A stretch of DNA of 64,000 nt from contig NZ_WXYO01000005.1 of assembly GCF_009901585.1 (NCBI RefSeq), positions 62,001 through 126,000 on the forward strand, written 5' to 3'. Position numbers and translations under genes: made by a program. The notes under the pieces were generated by a model. That model saw only the letters and a program-made list of their open reading frames with translations. It was not told the DNA's origin and searched no databases. This document shows positions 24,924 to 33,781 of this stretch, piece by piece; position 1 is the stretch's first letter; every line of letters begins with the position of its first letter. The stretch is from Poritiphilus flavus. Its GTDB lineage: Bacteria > Bacteroidota > Bacteroidia > Flavobacteriales > Flavobacteriaceae.

Positions 24924-26822
24924 CTAATAAGCCCTTTCGTTTTTGCCCTCGTAAAAGTTAACGAAGGCTTTGTTTACCACGCGATTTCCCCCTGGAGTGG
25001 GGTAGTTGCCTGTAAAATACCAGTCTCCCAGATTTTTTGGACAAGCCTGATGCAAATTCTCAATGGTCTGATAGATGATCTGTACCTCTGCCTTCATATC
25101 GGAAGGGCTTAATAACTCGCCTATCTTCCTGGATATCTGCTGGGCGGAAAACGGGGCATAGAATTCCTGGACATGATTGACCGCTTCCGCGTCCTTGCAG
25201 TTGAGTTGTTCTTTGCATTTGCTGTAGATCTCATCCACCAAATGGTAGGAATCGTTTTCCTTGTGAAGTTCCAGTGCCGCCCGGAATGCCACAAAATCTT
25301 CCAACTTGGCCATATCTATCCCGTAGCAATCGGGAAAACGGATCTGAGGAGCTGAAGACACCACGATGATCTTTTTTGGTGAAAGCCGATCCAGAATACG
25401 CAGAATACTTTTCTTAAGCGTGGTACCCCGAACGATACTGTCGTCAATGATCACCAGGTTGTCATCCTTGTTAACGGAACCATATGATATATCGTAAACG
25501 TGAGTGACCAGATCGTCCCGGCTACTGTCCTGTGTTATAAAGGTTCGCAGTTTGGCATCTTTGATGGCTACCTTTTCGATTCGGGGGCGAACCTCCAGGA
25601 TTTTGTGCAACTCCTCACTGGTGATTGCCGAGCCTTTTGCCAGGATCTGCTCCTCTTTCTTTTTGTTGAGGTAATTCTGAGCCTCCTTTACCATACCCAG
25701 AAAAGAGGTCTCCGCGGTATTGGGAATATATGAGAAGACCGTGTTCTTAATGTCACCTCCTATGGATGCCAGTATTTGAGGAAAGAGCAGCTTGCCCAGT
25801 TCCTTGCGCTCCTGGTAGATCTCCTGGTCGCTACCTCGCGAAAAATAGATGCGTTCAAAGGAACAGGCCATCCTTTCACGCGGTTCCAGGATCTCTTCTG
25901 TGGCAACCCGGCCATCTTTTTTGATGATGATCGCATTTCCCGGATCCAGTTCCTCGACTTTTTCATAAGGAACATTAAAGACTGTCTGAATCGCCGGCCT
26001 TTCCGAAGCGATTACCACCACTTCATCGTCCTTATAAAAATAGGCCGGTCTGATGCCTGAAGGGTCTCTCAACACAAAAGCATCTCCATGTCCCAGCAAG
26101 CCGGCCATGGCGTATCCTCCGTCCCAGTTCTTGGCTGCTTTCCTCAGGATCTTGGAGATCTTTAACCTTTCGGCGATCAGCGGAGAGGCTTCCAGCTTGT
26201 TGTGGCCCTCCTTTTTGATCTCCTTGTACAGTTTGGCCACTGCATCGTCTAAGAAATGGCCTATTTTTTCCATAACGGTAATGGTATCCGCCATTTCCTT
26301 GGGGTGCTGCCCCAGTTGAACGAGGTTGTCAAACAACTCCCCTACATTGGTCATATTGAAATTACCCGCCACAATCAGGTTTCTATGCATCCAGTTGTTT
26401 TGCCTCAGGAAGGGGTGTACGCTTTCTATGCTGTTTTTTCCAAAGGTTCCGTATCTGACATGGCCCAGAAGCAGTTCTCCTATGTAGGGAATGTGCTTCT
26501 TTTGCAGCTCAGGATCGTCCGCGTATTCCGGATGCGCTTCCAAAGTGGTATTGATCCGATCATTGATCTGCGCAAAAATATCCTGAATGGGTTGTGATTG
26601 TATGGACCGTACCCGGCTCATATATCGCTCGCCGGGAGACATATCCATTTTGATGCTGGCAAAACCTGCACCGTCCTGTCCGCGGTTGTGCTGTTTCTCC
26701 ATCATCAGGTACATTTTATTTACACCGTAAAAGGCTGTGCCGTATTTCTCCTGATAATAGGATAGAGGCTTTAACAATCGAATTAGTGAAATCCCACATT
26801 CGTGTTTAATGGCATCGCTCAT
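24924..26822 (-). CDS. Amidophosphoribosyltransferase-like protein (class II glutamine amidotransferase + PRTase)
   Basis: A 632-residue protein. The N-terminal Ntn glutaminase domain has its likely nucleophile Cys9 in KHECGISLIR and NRGQDGAG near 50-57; GHVRYGTFG and NLIVAGNFN follow. The C-terminal phosphoribosyltransferase domain has the PRPP loop VIIDDSIVRGTT. This is the chemistry of PurF, first step of purine synthesis, but the protein is about 130 residues longer than typical PurF, with inserts and a C-terminal extension. A paralogue with altered role is possible. The ATG at 26822 is chosen: upstream in-frame sequence encodes the terminator. Lies in a purine-related neighbourhood (purN, PfkB kinase). 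Confidence 0.83.
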   Translation of the reverse strand: MSDAIKHECGISLIRLLKPLSYYQEKYGTAFYGVNKMYLMMEKQHNRGQDGAGFASIKMDMSPGERYMSRVRSIQSQPIQDIFAQINDRINTTLEAHPEYADDPELQKKHIPYIGELLLGHVRYGTFGKNSIESVHPFLRQNNWMHRNLIVAGNFNMTNVGELFDNLVQLGQHPKEMADTITVMEKIGHFLDDAVAKLYKEIKKEGHNKLEASPLIAERLKISKILRKAAKNWDGGYAMAGLLGHGDAFVLRDPSGIRPAYFYKDDEVVVIASERPAIQTVFNVPYEKVEELDPGNAIIIKKDGRVATEEILEPRERMACSFERIYFSRGSDQEIYQERKELGKLLFPQILASIGGDIKNTVFSYIPNTAETSFLGMVKEAQNYLNKKKEEQILAKGSAITSEELHKILEVRPRIEKVAIKDAKLRTFITQDSSRDDLVTHVYDISYGSVNKDDNLVIIDDSIVRGTTLKKSILRILDRLSPKKIIVVSSAPQIRFPDCYGIDMAKLEDFVAFRAALELHKENDSYHLVDEIYSKCKEQLNCKDAEAVNHVQEFYAPFSAQQISRKIGELLSPSDMKAEVQIIYQTIENLHQACPKNLGDWYFTGNYPTPGGNRVVNKAFVNFYEGKNERAY

Positions 26823-26835
26823 CGCAAAAGAAATT

Positions 26836-26858
26836 AAAAAAGCCCCGTAATTCGGGGC
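26836..26858 (-). terminator. Rho-independent terminator after the PfkB kinase gene
   Basis: Minus strand GCCCCG-AATTA-CGGGGC followed by TTTTTT. It separates the PfkB gene from the PurF-like gene, only 14 nt before the latter's start, so it could act as an attenuator between them. Confidence 0.8.
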
Positions 26859-26866
26859 ATGTATCA

Positions 26867-27793
26867 TTATTGCAGTTCGATATCAAATTGAGTCAGTTCT
26901 TTAAATTGTTGCAACCTTCTCCCGATCTCATGCCCGTCCAGGGCCAACATTCGCTCCGTTCCAAAACGCTCCACACAAAAGGAAGCCAGATTGGAACCGT
27001 GAATGACGGCATTTTTAAGGTTGTCAAAAGAAATGTTTTTGCTTTCTGTCAGGTAACCCACAAATCCCCCGGCAAAGGTATCTCCCGCGCCGGTCGGATC
27101 AAAAACCTCTTCTAACGGAAGGGCCGGGGCAAAGAAAATGTTTCCGTTATGGAATAAAAGTGCCCCGTGTTCTCCTTTTTTGATCACCACGTATTTCGGT
27201 CCGAGGGCATGCACTTTTTCAGCGGCTTTTACCAGGGAATACTCATTGGTTAACTGCCTGGCTTCTTCGTCGTTAATTGTGATCACATCCACATGGCGGA
27301 TCACCTCCAGCAATTCCGGAAGGGTATTGTCCATCCAGAAGTTCATGGTATCCAATACCACCAACTTGGGCTTTTGAGACATTTGTTGGATAACGCTCAT
27401 TTGGATATTGGGATGAAGATTGCCCAACATAACTACATCCGCATCTTTAAAGTTATCCGGTACCACAGGATTGAAATCCGCAAGGGTATTCAGTTCGGTA
27501 ACCAGGGTATCCCGACTGTTCAGGTCGTTATGGTATCTTCCACTCCAGAAAAAGGTCTTTCCTCCTTCTACCACTTCAACAGCGGAAATATCAATTTGCT
27601 GTTCTGTAAGTATATCAAAGTATTCCTGTGGAAAATCATCCCCAACCACAGAAACTATCGCAGAATCTATATCAAACTGAGAGGCTGCAAGGCCTATGAA
27701 GGTCGCGGCGCCACCCAGTATCTTATCAGTTTTGCCAAAAGGTGTTTCAATGGCATCGAAGGCCAGGGTCCCCACTATTAGGAGTTTACTCAT
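26867..27793 (-). CDS. PfkB family sugar/nucleoside kinase
   Basis: A 308-residue ribokinase-fold enzyme. GGAATFIGLAASQF (27-40) is the substrate-binding motif and DPTGAGDTFAGGF near 238 is the ATP/anion-hole signature with the catalytic Asp. It has the length of adenosine kinase or ribokinase-like members, and the purine-gene context weakly suggests a nucleoside substrate. A -7 element lies about 20 nt upstream and a terminator directly downstream. Confidence 0.87.
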   Translation of the reverse strand: MSKLLIVGTLAFDAIETPFGKTDKILGGAATFIGLAASQFDIDSAIVSVVGDDFPQEYFDILTEQQIDISAVEVVEGGKTFFWSGRYHNDLNSRDTLVTELNTLADFNPVVPDNFKDADVVMLGNLHPNIQMSVIQQMSQKPKLVVLDTMNFWMDNTLPELLEVIRHVDVITINDEEARQLTNEYSLVKAAEKVHALGPKYVVIKKGEHGALLFHNGNIFFAPALPLEEVFDPTGAGDTFAGGFVGYLTESKNISFDNLKNAVIHGSNLASFCVERFGTERMLALDGHEIGRRLQQFKELTQFDIELQ

Positions 27794-27812
27794 AGAGGTT
27801 TAAAATTTGCTG

Positions 27813-27820
27813 CAAATATA
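27813..27820 (-). promoter_or_regulatory. -7 promoter element of the PfkB kinase gene
   Basis: Minus strand TATATTTG, an exact TAnnTTTG, 20 nt before the start codon. The -33 box is not clear at 19 nt. Confidence 0.55.
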
Positions 27821-27871
27821 CGCTTTTGAATTACCAAAATATCAGAATTGTAAACTAATAAACCGCGGGGC

Positions 27872-28504
27872 TTATTTTCTGCCAAAATCTGCCGGGATCT
27901 CACCCCAGGCTTTGGTTTCCCATTTAACTATAGGCGTGCTGTAATCGTTGGCATTTAGCCACTTCTCCGCCCTGTGGATCAACTCAAAAAGTTCCCGGTT
28001 GTTCTTGTTCTCTTTCAATTGAGTGTTGCATTTTTTCTTTCGAACCCAACTGATTGCCGTGCGCGAGTCGCTGTAAATAATGCGGTCGCTTTTGCGTTTT
28101 TTGAGATAGGCCAGCCCGTGTACTATGGCAAGGAATTCTCCAATATTATTAGTTCCCTCCTTGTATGGGCCCTGCCTGAAAAGCCGTCTTTTGGTTTTGG
28201 TGTCTACTCCCTGGTATTCCATTTTGCCGGGATTTCCGCTGGAAGCCGCATCCACGGAAATGGAATGGAAATTGGGCTGTCCTATTTTCAGAAGGTCACG
28301 GGCTGAAAGTTCCGGGGAAGATTTCTTCTTACCCTTATAAGCGCTGTAATTACTGTTATATGCCTCTTCTGCCGCAGAAAGGGAAGAAAAAGACATGTAT
28401 TGGGCTCCTTTGAAACCTTTGATTTGCTCAAGGCATTTATCCCAGCTATGATAAATACCCGGGCGTTTCCCTTTCCAAACCACATAGAATTTCTTTTTTG
28501 CCAT
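27872..28504 (-). CDS. rnhA: Ribonuclease H with viroplasmin N-terminal domain
   Basis: A 210-residue protein. The caulimovirus viroplasmin-like domain (about 1-48, KFYVVWKGKRPGIYHSWDKC) binds RNA:DNA hybrids. RNase H type 1 follows from about residue 73, with acidic residues in SVDAASSGN, IGEFLAIVHGL, IYSDSRTAISW and the final PADFGRK. It removes RNA from RNA:DNA hybrids. The ATG at 28504 shares its A with the purN stop (TGATG), so translation is coupled. Confidence 0.92.
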   Translation of the reverse strand: MAKKKFYVVWKGKRPGIYHSWDKCLEQIKGFKGAQYMSFSSLSAAEEAYNSNYSAYKGKKKSSPELSARDLLKIGQPNFHSISVDAASSGNPGKMEYQGVDTKTKRRLFRQGPYKEGTNNIGEFLAIVHGLAYLKKRKSDRIIYSDSRTAISWVRKKKCNTQLKENKNNRELFELIHRAEKWLNANDYSTPIVKWETKAWGEIPADFGRK

Positions 28505-29073
28505 CAATCCTGAGATAAAAGCCCTGCAATGACACGGGGAAAGTGTTTGTATTCCAGCTCATGCACCTTTCGGGCTATGTCGTCTACCCCATCTTCCGGG
28601 GATATTGGTATGCGTACCTGTTCAATGATCGCACCTTCGTCATACGCTTCATTTACGTAATGAATGGTAATACCGGTTTCCCGCTCCTGGTTTTCTTTAA
28701 CTGCCTGGTGTACCCGGGAGCCATACATGCCTTTTCCGCCGTATTTTGGCAAAAGGGCCGGATGAATGTTTATGATCTTATCAGGGAAATGCTCGACGAG
28801 GTTTTCCGGTACCTTCCAAAGGAATCCGGCCAGGACGATGAGGTCCGGCTTTTGCGACCTAAGGAAATCCAGAACAGTATCCGAGTGGTAGAATGCGTGC
28901 CGGTTAAAATAGATGGCGCTTACATCCAGGGCTGCGCAACGATCCAAAACCCTGGCATCTCTCTTGTTCGAAAGTACACAGGAAACCGTAATTTCCGGAC
29001 GGTCTTTAAAAAATCGTATAATATTCTCTACGTTAGACCCGGAACCAGAAGCAAAGAGTACGATGCGTTTCAT
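28504..29073 (-). CDS. purN: Phosphoribosylglycinamide formyltransferase PurN
   Basis: A 189-residue GART enzyme that transfers a formyl group from 10-formyl-THF to GAR in purine synthesis. FASGSGSNVENII (7-19) is the phosphate loop. INIHPALLPKYGGKGMYG carries the catalytic Asn/His and folate loop. ITIHYVNEAYDEGAII has the catalytic Asp. Length is normal. First gene of a purN-rnhA pair, divergent from acpP across 242 nt. Confidence 0.94.
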   Translation of the reverse strand: MKRIVLFASGSGSNVENIIRFFKDRPEITVSCVLSNKRDARVLDRCAALDVSAIYFNRHAFYHSDTVLDFLRSQKPDLIVLAGFLWKVPENLVEHFPDKIINIHPALLPKYGGKGMYGSRVHQAVKENQERETGITIHYVNEAYDEGAIIEQVRIPISPEDGVDDIARKVHELEYKHFPRVIAGLLSQD

Positions 29074-29275
29074 TTCTGTGGATAAATTGTTAATCAGATC
29101 ACGCTGAGGCCCTTTATTGACAGCAACTAAGCCCTAATTTAAATAAGATCAGACAATTGCGGTACACGCATGCAGAGGGCCCGAAATTTTTGAGCTAAAG
29201 TAGTACTCTTGAGACGAAAATGCTTAAATTACAGTACATTTTATCGCCATATAGTGTTATTAATCCAAAGTTTTT

Positions 29276-29283
29276 TATTTTTG
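29276..29283 (+). promoter_or_regulatory. -7 promoter element of acpP
   Basis: TATTTTTG, an exact TAnnTTTG, 32 nt before the acpP start. The -33 region at 19 nt reads AGTG, a weak match. The remainder of the 242-nt divergent spacer shows no gene. Confidence 0.55.
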
Positions 29284-29315
29284 CCAACGATTTAAATTTA
29301 AAAACCAAAATAATT

Positions 29316-29549
29316 ATGTCAGACATTGCATCAAGAGTAAAAGCTATCATTGTGGATAAGTTGGGTGTTGATGAGAATGAAGTTGTAGCTGAAGCAAGCT
29401 TTACGAACGACCTAGGGGCAGATTCATTGGATACAGTAGAGTTGATAATGGAATTTGAAAAGGAATTCGATATCCAGATCCCTGATGATCAAGCAGAAAA
29501 TATTGCAACTGTTGGCCAAGCTATAAGCTATATCGAGGAAGCCAAATAA
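29316..29549 (+). CDS. acpP: Acyl carrier protein
   Basis: A 77-residue acidic helical carrier for growing fatty-acyl chains. The phosphopantetheine site is the Ser in [12 protein letters not shown] (residue 37). The ATG at 29316 ([13 protein letters not shown]) matches the normal ACP N terminus; the in-frame upstream sequence is AT-rich and spans the promoter. It is followed by a strong terminator before fabF, consistent with a high ACP level and partial read-through. Confidence 0.96.
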   Translation: MSDIASRVKAIIVDKLGVDENEVVAEASFTNDLGADSLDTVELIMEFEKEFDIQIPDDQAENIATVGQAISYIEEAK

Positions 29550-29579
29550 TTTAATGATATCTTGAATAAGATTTTGATT

Positions 29580-29620
29580 TTATCCATGCGGTGACCTATG
29601 CTGCATGGATAATTTTTTTT
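29580..29620 (+). terminator. Rho-independent terminator between acpP and fabF
   Basis: Perfect 10-bp stem TTATCCATGC (29580-29589) with GCATGGATAA (29603-29612), then eight T. It likely raises acpP transcript over the downstream operon. Confidence 0.88.
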
Positions 29621-29661
29621 AATTTACACTTGGGTAAGACGGCTAATAAAAATTTGGTTCA

Positions 29662-30912
29662 ATGCAGTTAAAGCGAGTTGTGGTTACCGGTCTTGGGGCC
29701 TTGACACCAATAGGAAACAATATACAGGAGTACTGGGAAGGCTTGAAGAATGGCAAAAGTGGTTGTGCCCCGATTACCTATTACGATACTGAAAAATTCA
29801 AAACTAAGTTCGCCTGCGAGCTTAAGAATTACGATCCCAGCGAATATTTTGACAGGAAAGAGGTACGCAAACTGGACAGGTTTGCGCAGTACGCTCTGGT
29901 GTCCTCGGATGAAGCCATTAAGGATTCAGGCCTGGATCTGGACGCTTTGGACAAATTCCGCGTAGGGGTGATCTGGGGTGCCGGAATCGGCGGCCTGGAA
30001 ACTTTTCAGACAGAAGTCCTGAACTACGCTGCCGGGGATGGTACGCCGAGGTTCAATCCTTTCTTTATTCCTAAGATGATCGCGGATATAGCACCGGGGA
30101 ATATCTCCATAAAATACGGATTTATGGGGCCTAACTATACAACGGTTTCGGCCTGTGCCTCATCAGCAAATGCCATGATCGATGCGTTGAATTACATTCG
30201 ATTGGGGCATTGTGACGTGATCGTTACAGGAGGAAGTGAGGCTGCAGTGACCATTGCCGGAATGGGAGGGTTTAATGCGATGCATGCGCTCTCTACCAGG
30301 AATGACAGTCCGGAAACAGCCTCCCGTCCCTTTGATGCGACCAGGGATGGTTTCGTATTGGGAGAAGGTGCAGGAGGACTGATCCTGGAGGAATACGAGC
30401 ACGCCAAAGCCAGAGGCGCAAAGATATACGCTGAAGTTGCCGGAGGAGGTCTTTCCAGCGACGCACACCATATGACCGCACCACATCCTGAAGGAATCGG
30501 AGTGGTACGTGTTATGGAAAATTGTCTGAAGGATGCCGGAATAGACCCGTCAGAGGTTGATGCTATCAATACACATGGTACCTCCACACCTTTAGGAGAT
30601 GTAGCGGAACTAAAGGCCATTGCGCAGGTCTTTGGAGATCATGCACCGGATATCAATATAAACTCCACAAAATCGATGACCGGGCACTTGCTGGGTGCAG
30701 CAGGAGCCATTGAGGCAATCGCTTCTATCCTGGCCATGGAGCACGGAGTGGTACCACCCACTATCAATCACTCAACGGTTGACGAAACAATTGACCCCAG
30801 GTTAAACCTCACGCTTAACAAGGCCCAGGAAAGGGAGGTCCGAGTGGCGATGAGTAATACATTTGGCTTTGGAGGACATAATGCATGTATCCTTTTCAAA
30901 AAAATCAGCTAA
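29662..30912 (+). CDS. fabF: Beta-ketoacyl-ACP synthase II
   Basis: A 416-residue thiolase-fold condensing enzyme that elongates acyl-ACP with malonyl-ACP. It shows the Cys-His-His set: VSACASSANAM (Cys near 164), INTHGTSTPLGD (His near 304) and KSMTGHLLGAAGAIE (His near 341). The N terminus KRVVVTGLGALTPIG and the end NTFGFGGHNACILF are typical. Classic acpP-fabF-rnc order. Confidence 0.97.
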   Translation: MQLKRVVVTGLGALTPIGNNIQEYWEGLKNGKSGCAPITYYDTEKFKTKFACELKNYDPSEYFDRKEVRKLDRFAQYALVSSDEAIKDSGLDLDALDKFRVGVIWGAGIGGLETFQTEVLNYAAGDGTPRFNPFFIPKMIADIAPGNISIKYGFMGPNYTTVSACASSANAMIDALNYIRLGHCDVIVTGGSEAAVTIAGMGGFNAMHALSTRNDSPETASRPFDATRDGFVLGEGAGGLILEEYEHAKARGAKIYAEVAGGGLSSDAHHMTAPHPEGIGVVRVMENCLKDAGIDPSEVDAINTHGTSTPLGDVAELKAIAQVFGDHAPDININSTKSMTGHLLGAAGAIEAIASILAMEHGVVPPTINHSTVDETIDPRLNLTLNKAQEREVRVAMSNTFGFGGHNACILFKKIS

Positions 30913-30922
30913 TCCCAAATGA

Positions 30923-31660
30923 ATGAATTTCCCTAGTAATATATTCAATTCCCATTCTAAGGAGGATGGGGATTTTTTTTTAGGGATATCAAAGATATTG
31001 GGATTTAAGCCTAAAAAACTTGACATTTATAAGAAAGCCTTTCTTCACCGATCGGCGAACAAAAGGGACGCTAAGGGTAATCCTATGAACTATGAGCGTC
31101 TGGAGTTCCTGGGAGATGCCATGCTGGGAACTATAATTTCCAAACATCTGTATAGCGAAGTACCCGCGGGAGACGAAGGTTACCTGACAAAAATGCGGTC
31201 TAAGATCGTGAGCCGGAAGCATTTGAACGAACTGGGAAAAGACCTCAACCTTATCAAATTTGTTGAGAGCAGGATACCCAAATCGCATTTTGGAGACAAT
31301 ATTCACGGGAACGTATTCGAGGCACTTGTTGGAGCCATTTACCTGGATAGGGGTTATCAGTATTGCGAAAAATTTATCAATGAACGGGTTATAGAACCTT
31401 ATGTTGATATTGAGCAATTGGAAGGAAAAGTGATCAGCTATAAAAGTCTTGTCATTGAGTGGTGCCAGAAACAGAAAAAAGAATTCCAATACAAGGTTTA
31501 CGAGGATACCGGAATGGATCCACTTAAGCATTTCGCGGTAAAGCTTACCATAGACGATAAGGTAATGGCCAAGGCCAGGGCTACCTCGAAAAAGAAAGCG
31601 GAGGAAAAAGCTTCCAAAAGGGCCTTTTTTGCCTTGCAGGACAAGATGAATAAGCAATAA
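30923..31660 (+). CDS. rnc: Ribonuclease III
   Basis: A 245-residue double-strand-specific RNase for rRNA and mRNA processing. The signature NYERLEFLGDAMLG is near residue 54, with the second acidic set in FEALVGAIYLDRGY. The dsRNA-binding domain starts near 170 and ends in KAEEKASKRAFFALQ. An earlier ATG at 30919 reads into a stop after five codons, so 30923 is the start, 10 nt after fabF. Confidence 0.95.
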   Translation: MNFPSNIFNSHSKEDGDFFLGISKILGFKPKKLDIYKKAFLHRSANKRDAKGNPMNYERLEFLGDAMLGTIISKHLYSEVPAGDEGYLTKMRSKIVSRKHLNELGKDLNLIKFVESRIPKSHFGDNIHGNVFEALVGAIYLDRGYQYCEKFINERVIEPYVDIEQLEGKVISYKSLVIEWCQKQKKEFQYKVYEDTGMDPLKHFAVKLTIDDKVMAKARATSKKKAEEKASKRAFFALQDKMNKQ

Positions 31661-31773
31661 ACCTCAAATTTTCCAGTACTGCAACGTTTTCGTAACCTCT
31701 AATTAACGCATTACATATTTGATCACTAGACTCGTAAAGGGATTAATCATATCTTTACTGCTTGGTTTGGATT

Positions 31774-32238
31774 ATGGCGACAACACTTAAAATTCTGGAG
31801 GACTTTTACGAAGAATCTTTCACACTGACGGCAATACACAGTGACCTGGAGGATTACGCCCTGGCCTATGCTATCAATGCAGCTTTGAAGGTCCGCCTGG
31901 AAAGATCTAAAAAAGACCTGGATTTTTCGGACCAAACCCTTTTTCCCTATTTTGAATGGAAAGATGAGTTTTCAGAAAGATACTGGACCCTTATCGTGAA
32001 CCAGAGCGAAGCGGAAACGGATCTCAATTTTGATGGACTATTTAGTGACGAACCATCCTATACAAAAAGACAGCTGGTTCCGGAATACAAAGAAGTGGAT
32101 TACTTTTTGAAAGTGGATCAGGAAGATCCTGAGGAGGACGAACTAATCCTAAAAACTATACAGTCCGTCCCCAAAGTTATCATGGCCTATAATATCGAAA
32201 CCGACAAACTAAAATCTAAGCAAAACCTAATATTTTAG
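31774..32238 (+). CDS. IPExxxVDY family protein
   Basis: A 154-residue soluble protein of the Bacteroidota-specific IPExxxVDY family, here with the variant VPEYKEVDYFLKV near residue 104. Function unknown; in many flavobacteria it sits between rnc and pyk exactly as here. The ATG at 31774 is preferred over a TTG four codons earlier. It ends 4 nt before pyk, so the two are coupled. Confidence 0.88.
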   Translation: MATTLKILEDFYEESFTLTAIHSDLEDYALAYAINAALKVRLERSKKDLDFSDQTLFPYFEWKDEFSERYWTLIVNQSEAETDLNFDGLFSDEPSYTKRQLVPEYKEVDYFLKVDQEDPEEDELILKTIQSVPKVIMAYNIETDKLKSKQNLIF

Positions 32239-32242
32239 CGGC

Positions 32243-33685
32243 ATGCCAAGCAAGAAAAAAACCAAAATCGTTGCCACGCTGGGCCCGGCTACCAATAAGA
32301 AAGATACCTTAAGGGACATGATCAATGCAGGGGTAGATGTCTTTCGAATTAATTTTTCCCACGCGGATTATGCCGATGTAGCGAACCGGGTAAAAATGAT
32401 ACGTGAGTTGAACGAGGAACTTGGGGTTTATACCTCCATCCTGGCAGATCTTCAGGGCCCTAAACTCAGGGTTGGGGTCATGGCCGGGGAAGTGGTGGTT
32501 GATCCGGGTGACGAGATAAATTTTGTAACCGGTAAGGCTTTCGAGGGGAACTCGGAACGGGTTTATATGAACTACGATAATTTCCCTAAAGACGTTAAGC
32601 CGGAAGAACGCGTTCTTCTGGATGATGGAAAACTCATTTTCGAGGTGCTTTCTACCAATAAAAAGGATGAGGTGAGAGCCAGGGTTTTACAGGGAGGGCC
32701 CCTAAAATCCAAAAAAGGTGTAAACCTGCCCAATACAGATATTTCCCTGCCGGCCCTAACCGAAAAAGACGTCCAGGACGCCATTTTTGCGATTTCTCAG
32801 GAGGTAGACTGGATTGCTTTATCTTTTGTACGCCATAGCCAGGACCTTATTGATCTTCAGAATCTCATCAAAGAGCATTCGGAACATAAGATCCCTATCA
32901 TAGCTAAGATTGAAAAGCCGGAAGCGGTAGATAATATCGACAAGATCGTTGCCTATTGTGATGGCCTTATGGTGGCCCGGGGAGATCTGGGGGTGGAAGT
33001 TCCGGCCCAGGAGGTACCGCTAATACAAAAAAAGCTGGTTTTACGGGCCAAAAAAGCCAGGATCCCTGTGATCATTGCCACTCAGATGATGGAAACCATG
33101 ATAACCAGCCTCACCCCTACGCGAGCCGAGGTAAACGATGTTGCGAATTCGGTTATGGATGGCGCCGATGCGGTGATGCTTTCAGGGGAAACCTCAGTCG
33201 GGAACTATCCGGTCCAGGTAATAGAAAGAATGACCGGGATCTTAAAAAGTGTTGAAGGTTCTCCGCTTATCCAGGTGCCTCACGACCCCCCTCATATTCG
33301 CACTAAAAGATATATTACCAAGTCTGTGTGCTACCACGCGGCAATTATGGCCAATGAGATAAAGGCCAAGGCCATTTCTACGCTAACGAACAGTGGATAC
33401 ACTGCTTTTCAGATCTCAGCCTGGCGCCCCAGCGCCCATATCCTGGTTTTCACATCGAATAAGCGGATATTGACGCAGCTCAACCTGTTATGGGGTGTAA
33501 AGGCCTTTTATTATGACAGGTTTGTGTCAACGGACGAAACCATAGAAGATGTGAATAGTATCGCCTGCAAGAAAGGATTCCTGGATGTAGGGGATATGCT
33601 GATCAGCCTGGCGGCCATGCCCATCAAAGACAAAGGGATGGTCAATACCTTAAGAGTTACAGAAATAGAGACCTGTACCTTCTAA
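32243..33685 (+). CDS. pyk: Pyruvate kinase
   Basis: A 480-residue glycolytic enzyme (phosphoenolpyruvate + ADP to pyruvate + ATP). TKIVATLGPAT is at the N terminus, and IPIIAKIEKPEAVDNID contains the active-site Lys. VARGDLGVEVP, ATQMMETM and the MDGADAVMLSGETSVG motif follow. The C-terminal regulatory domain is complete. Gene order acpP-fabF-rnc-IPExxxVDY-pyk suggests one long operon. Confidence 0.97.
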   Translation: MPSKKKTKIVATLGPATNKKDTLRDMINAGVDVFRINFSHADYADVANRVKMIRELNEELGVYTSILADLQGPKLRVGVMAGEVVVDPGDEINFVTGKAFEGNSERVYMNYDNFPKDVKPEERVLLDDGKLIFEVLSTNKKDEVRARVLQGGPLKSKKGVNLPNTDISLPALTEKDVQDAIFAISQEVDWIALSFVRHSQDLIDLQNLIKEHSEHKIPIIAKIEKPEAVDNIDKIVAYCDGLMVARGDLGVEVPAQEVPLIQKKLVLRAKKARIPVIIATQMMETMITSLTPTRAEVNDVANSVMDGADAVMLSGETSVGNYPVQVIERMTGILKSVEGSPLIQVPHDPPHIRTKRYITKSVCYHAAIMANEIKAKAISTLTNSGYTAFQISAWRPSAHILVFTSNKRILTQLNLLWGVKAFYYDRFVSTDETIEDVNSIACKKGFLDVGDMLISLAAMPIKDKGMVNTLRVTEIETCTF

Positions 33686-33781
33686 GGAGGCCTGTATCTG
33701 GGCTCGCTTAGTCCAGGAGTAAGTATTTATGCAAAAACCAGACTGATATTGGTGTAATACCTGAGCACTGAACTGTCTGTT

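Noticed and set aside
29077-29085. Perfect DnaA-box sequence TGTGGATAA in the purN-acpP spacer
   Set aside because: A single 9-mer is expected about once in every two windows of this size by chance, and there is no cluster of boxes or dnaA/dnaN gene, so no origin is claimed.
29220-29315. N-terminal extension of acpP
   Set aside because: It would place the -7 promoter element inside the coding region and is not present in acyl carrier proteins.
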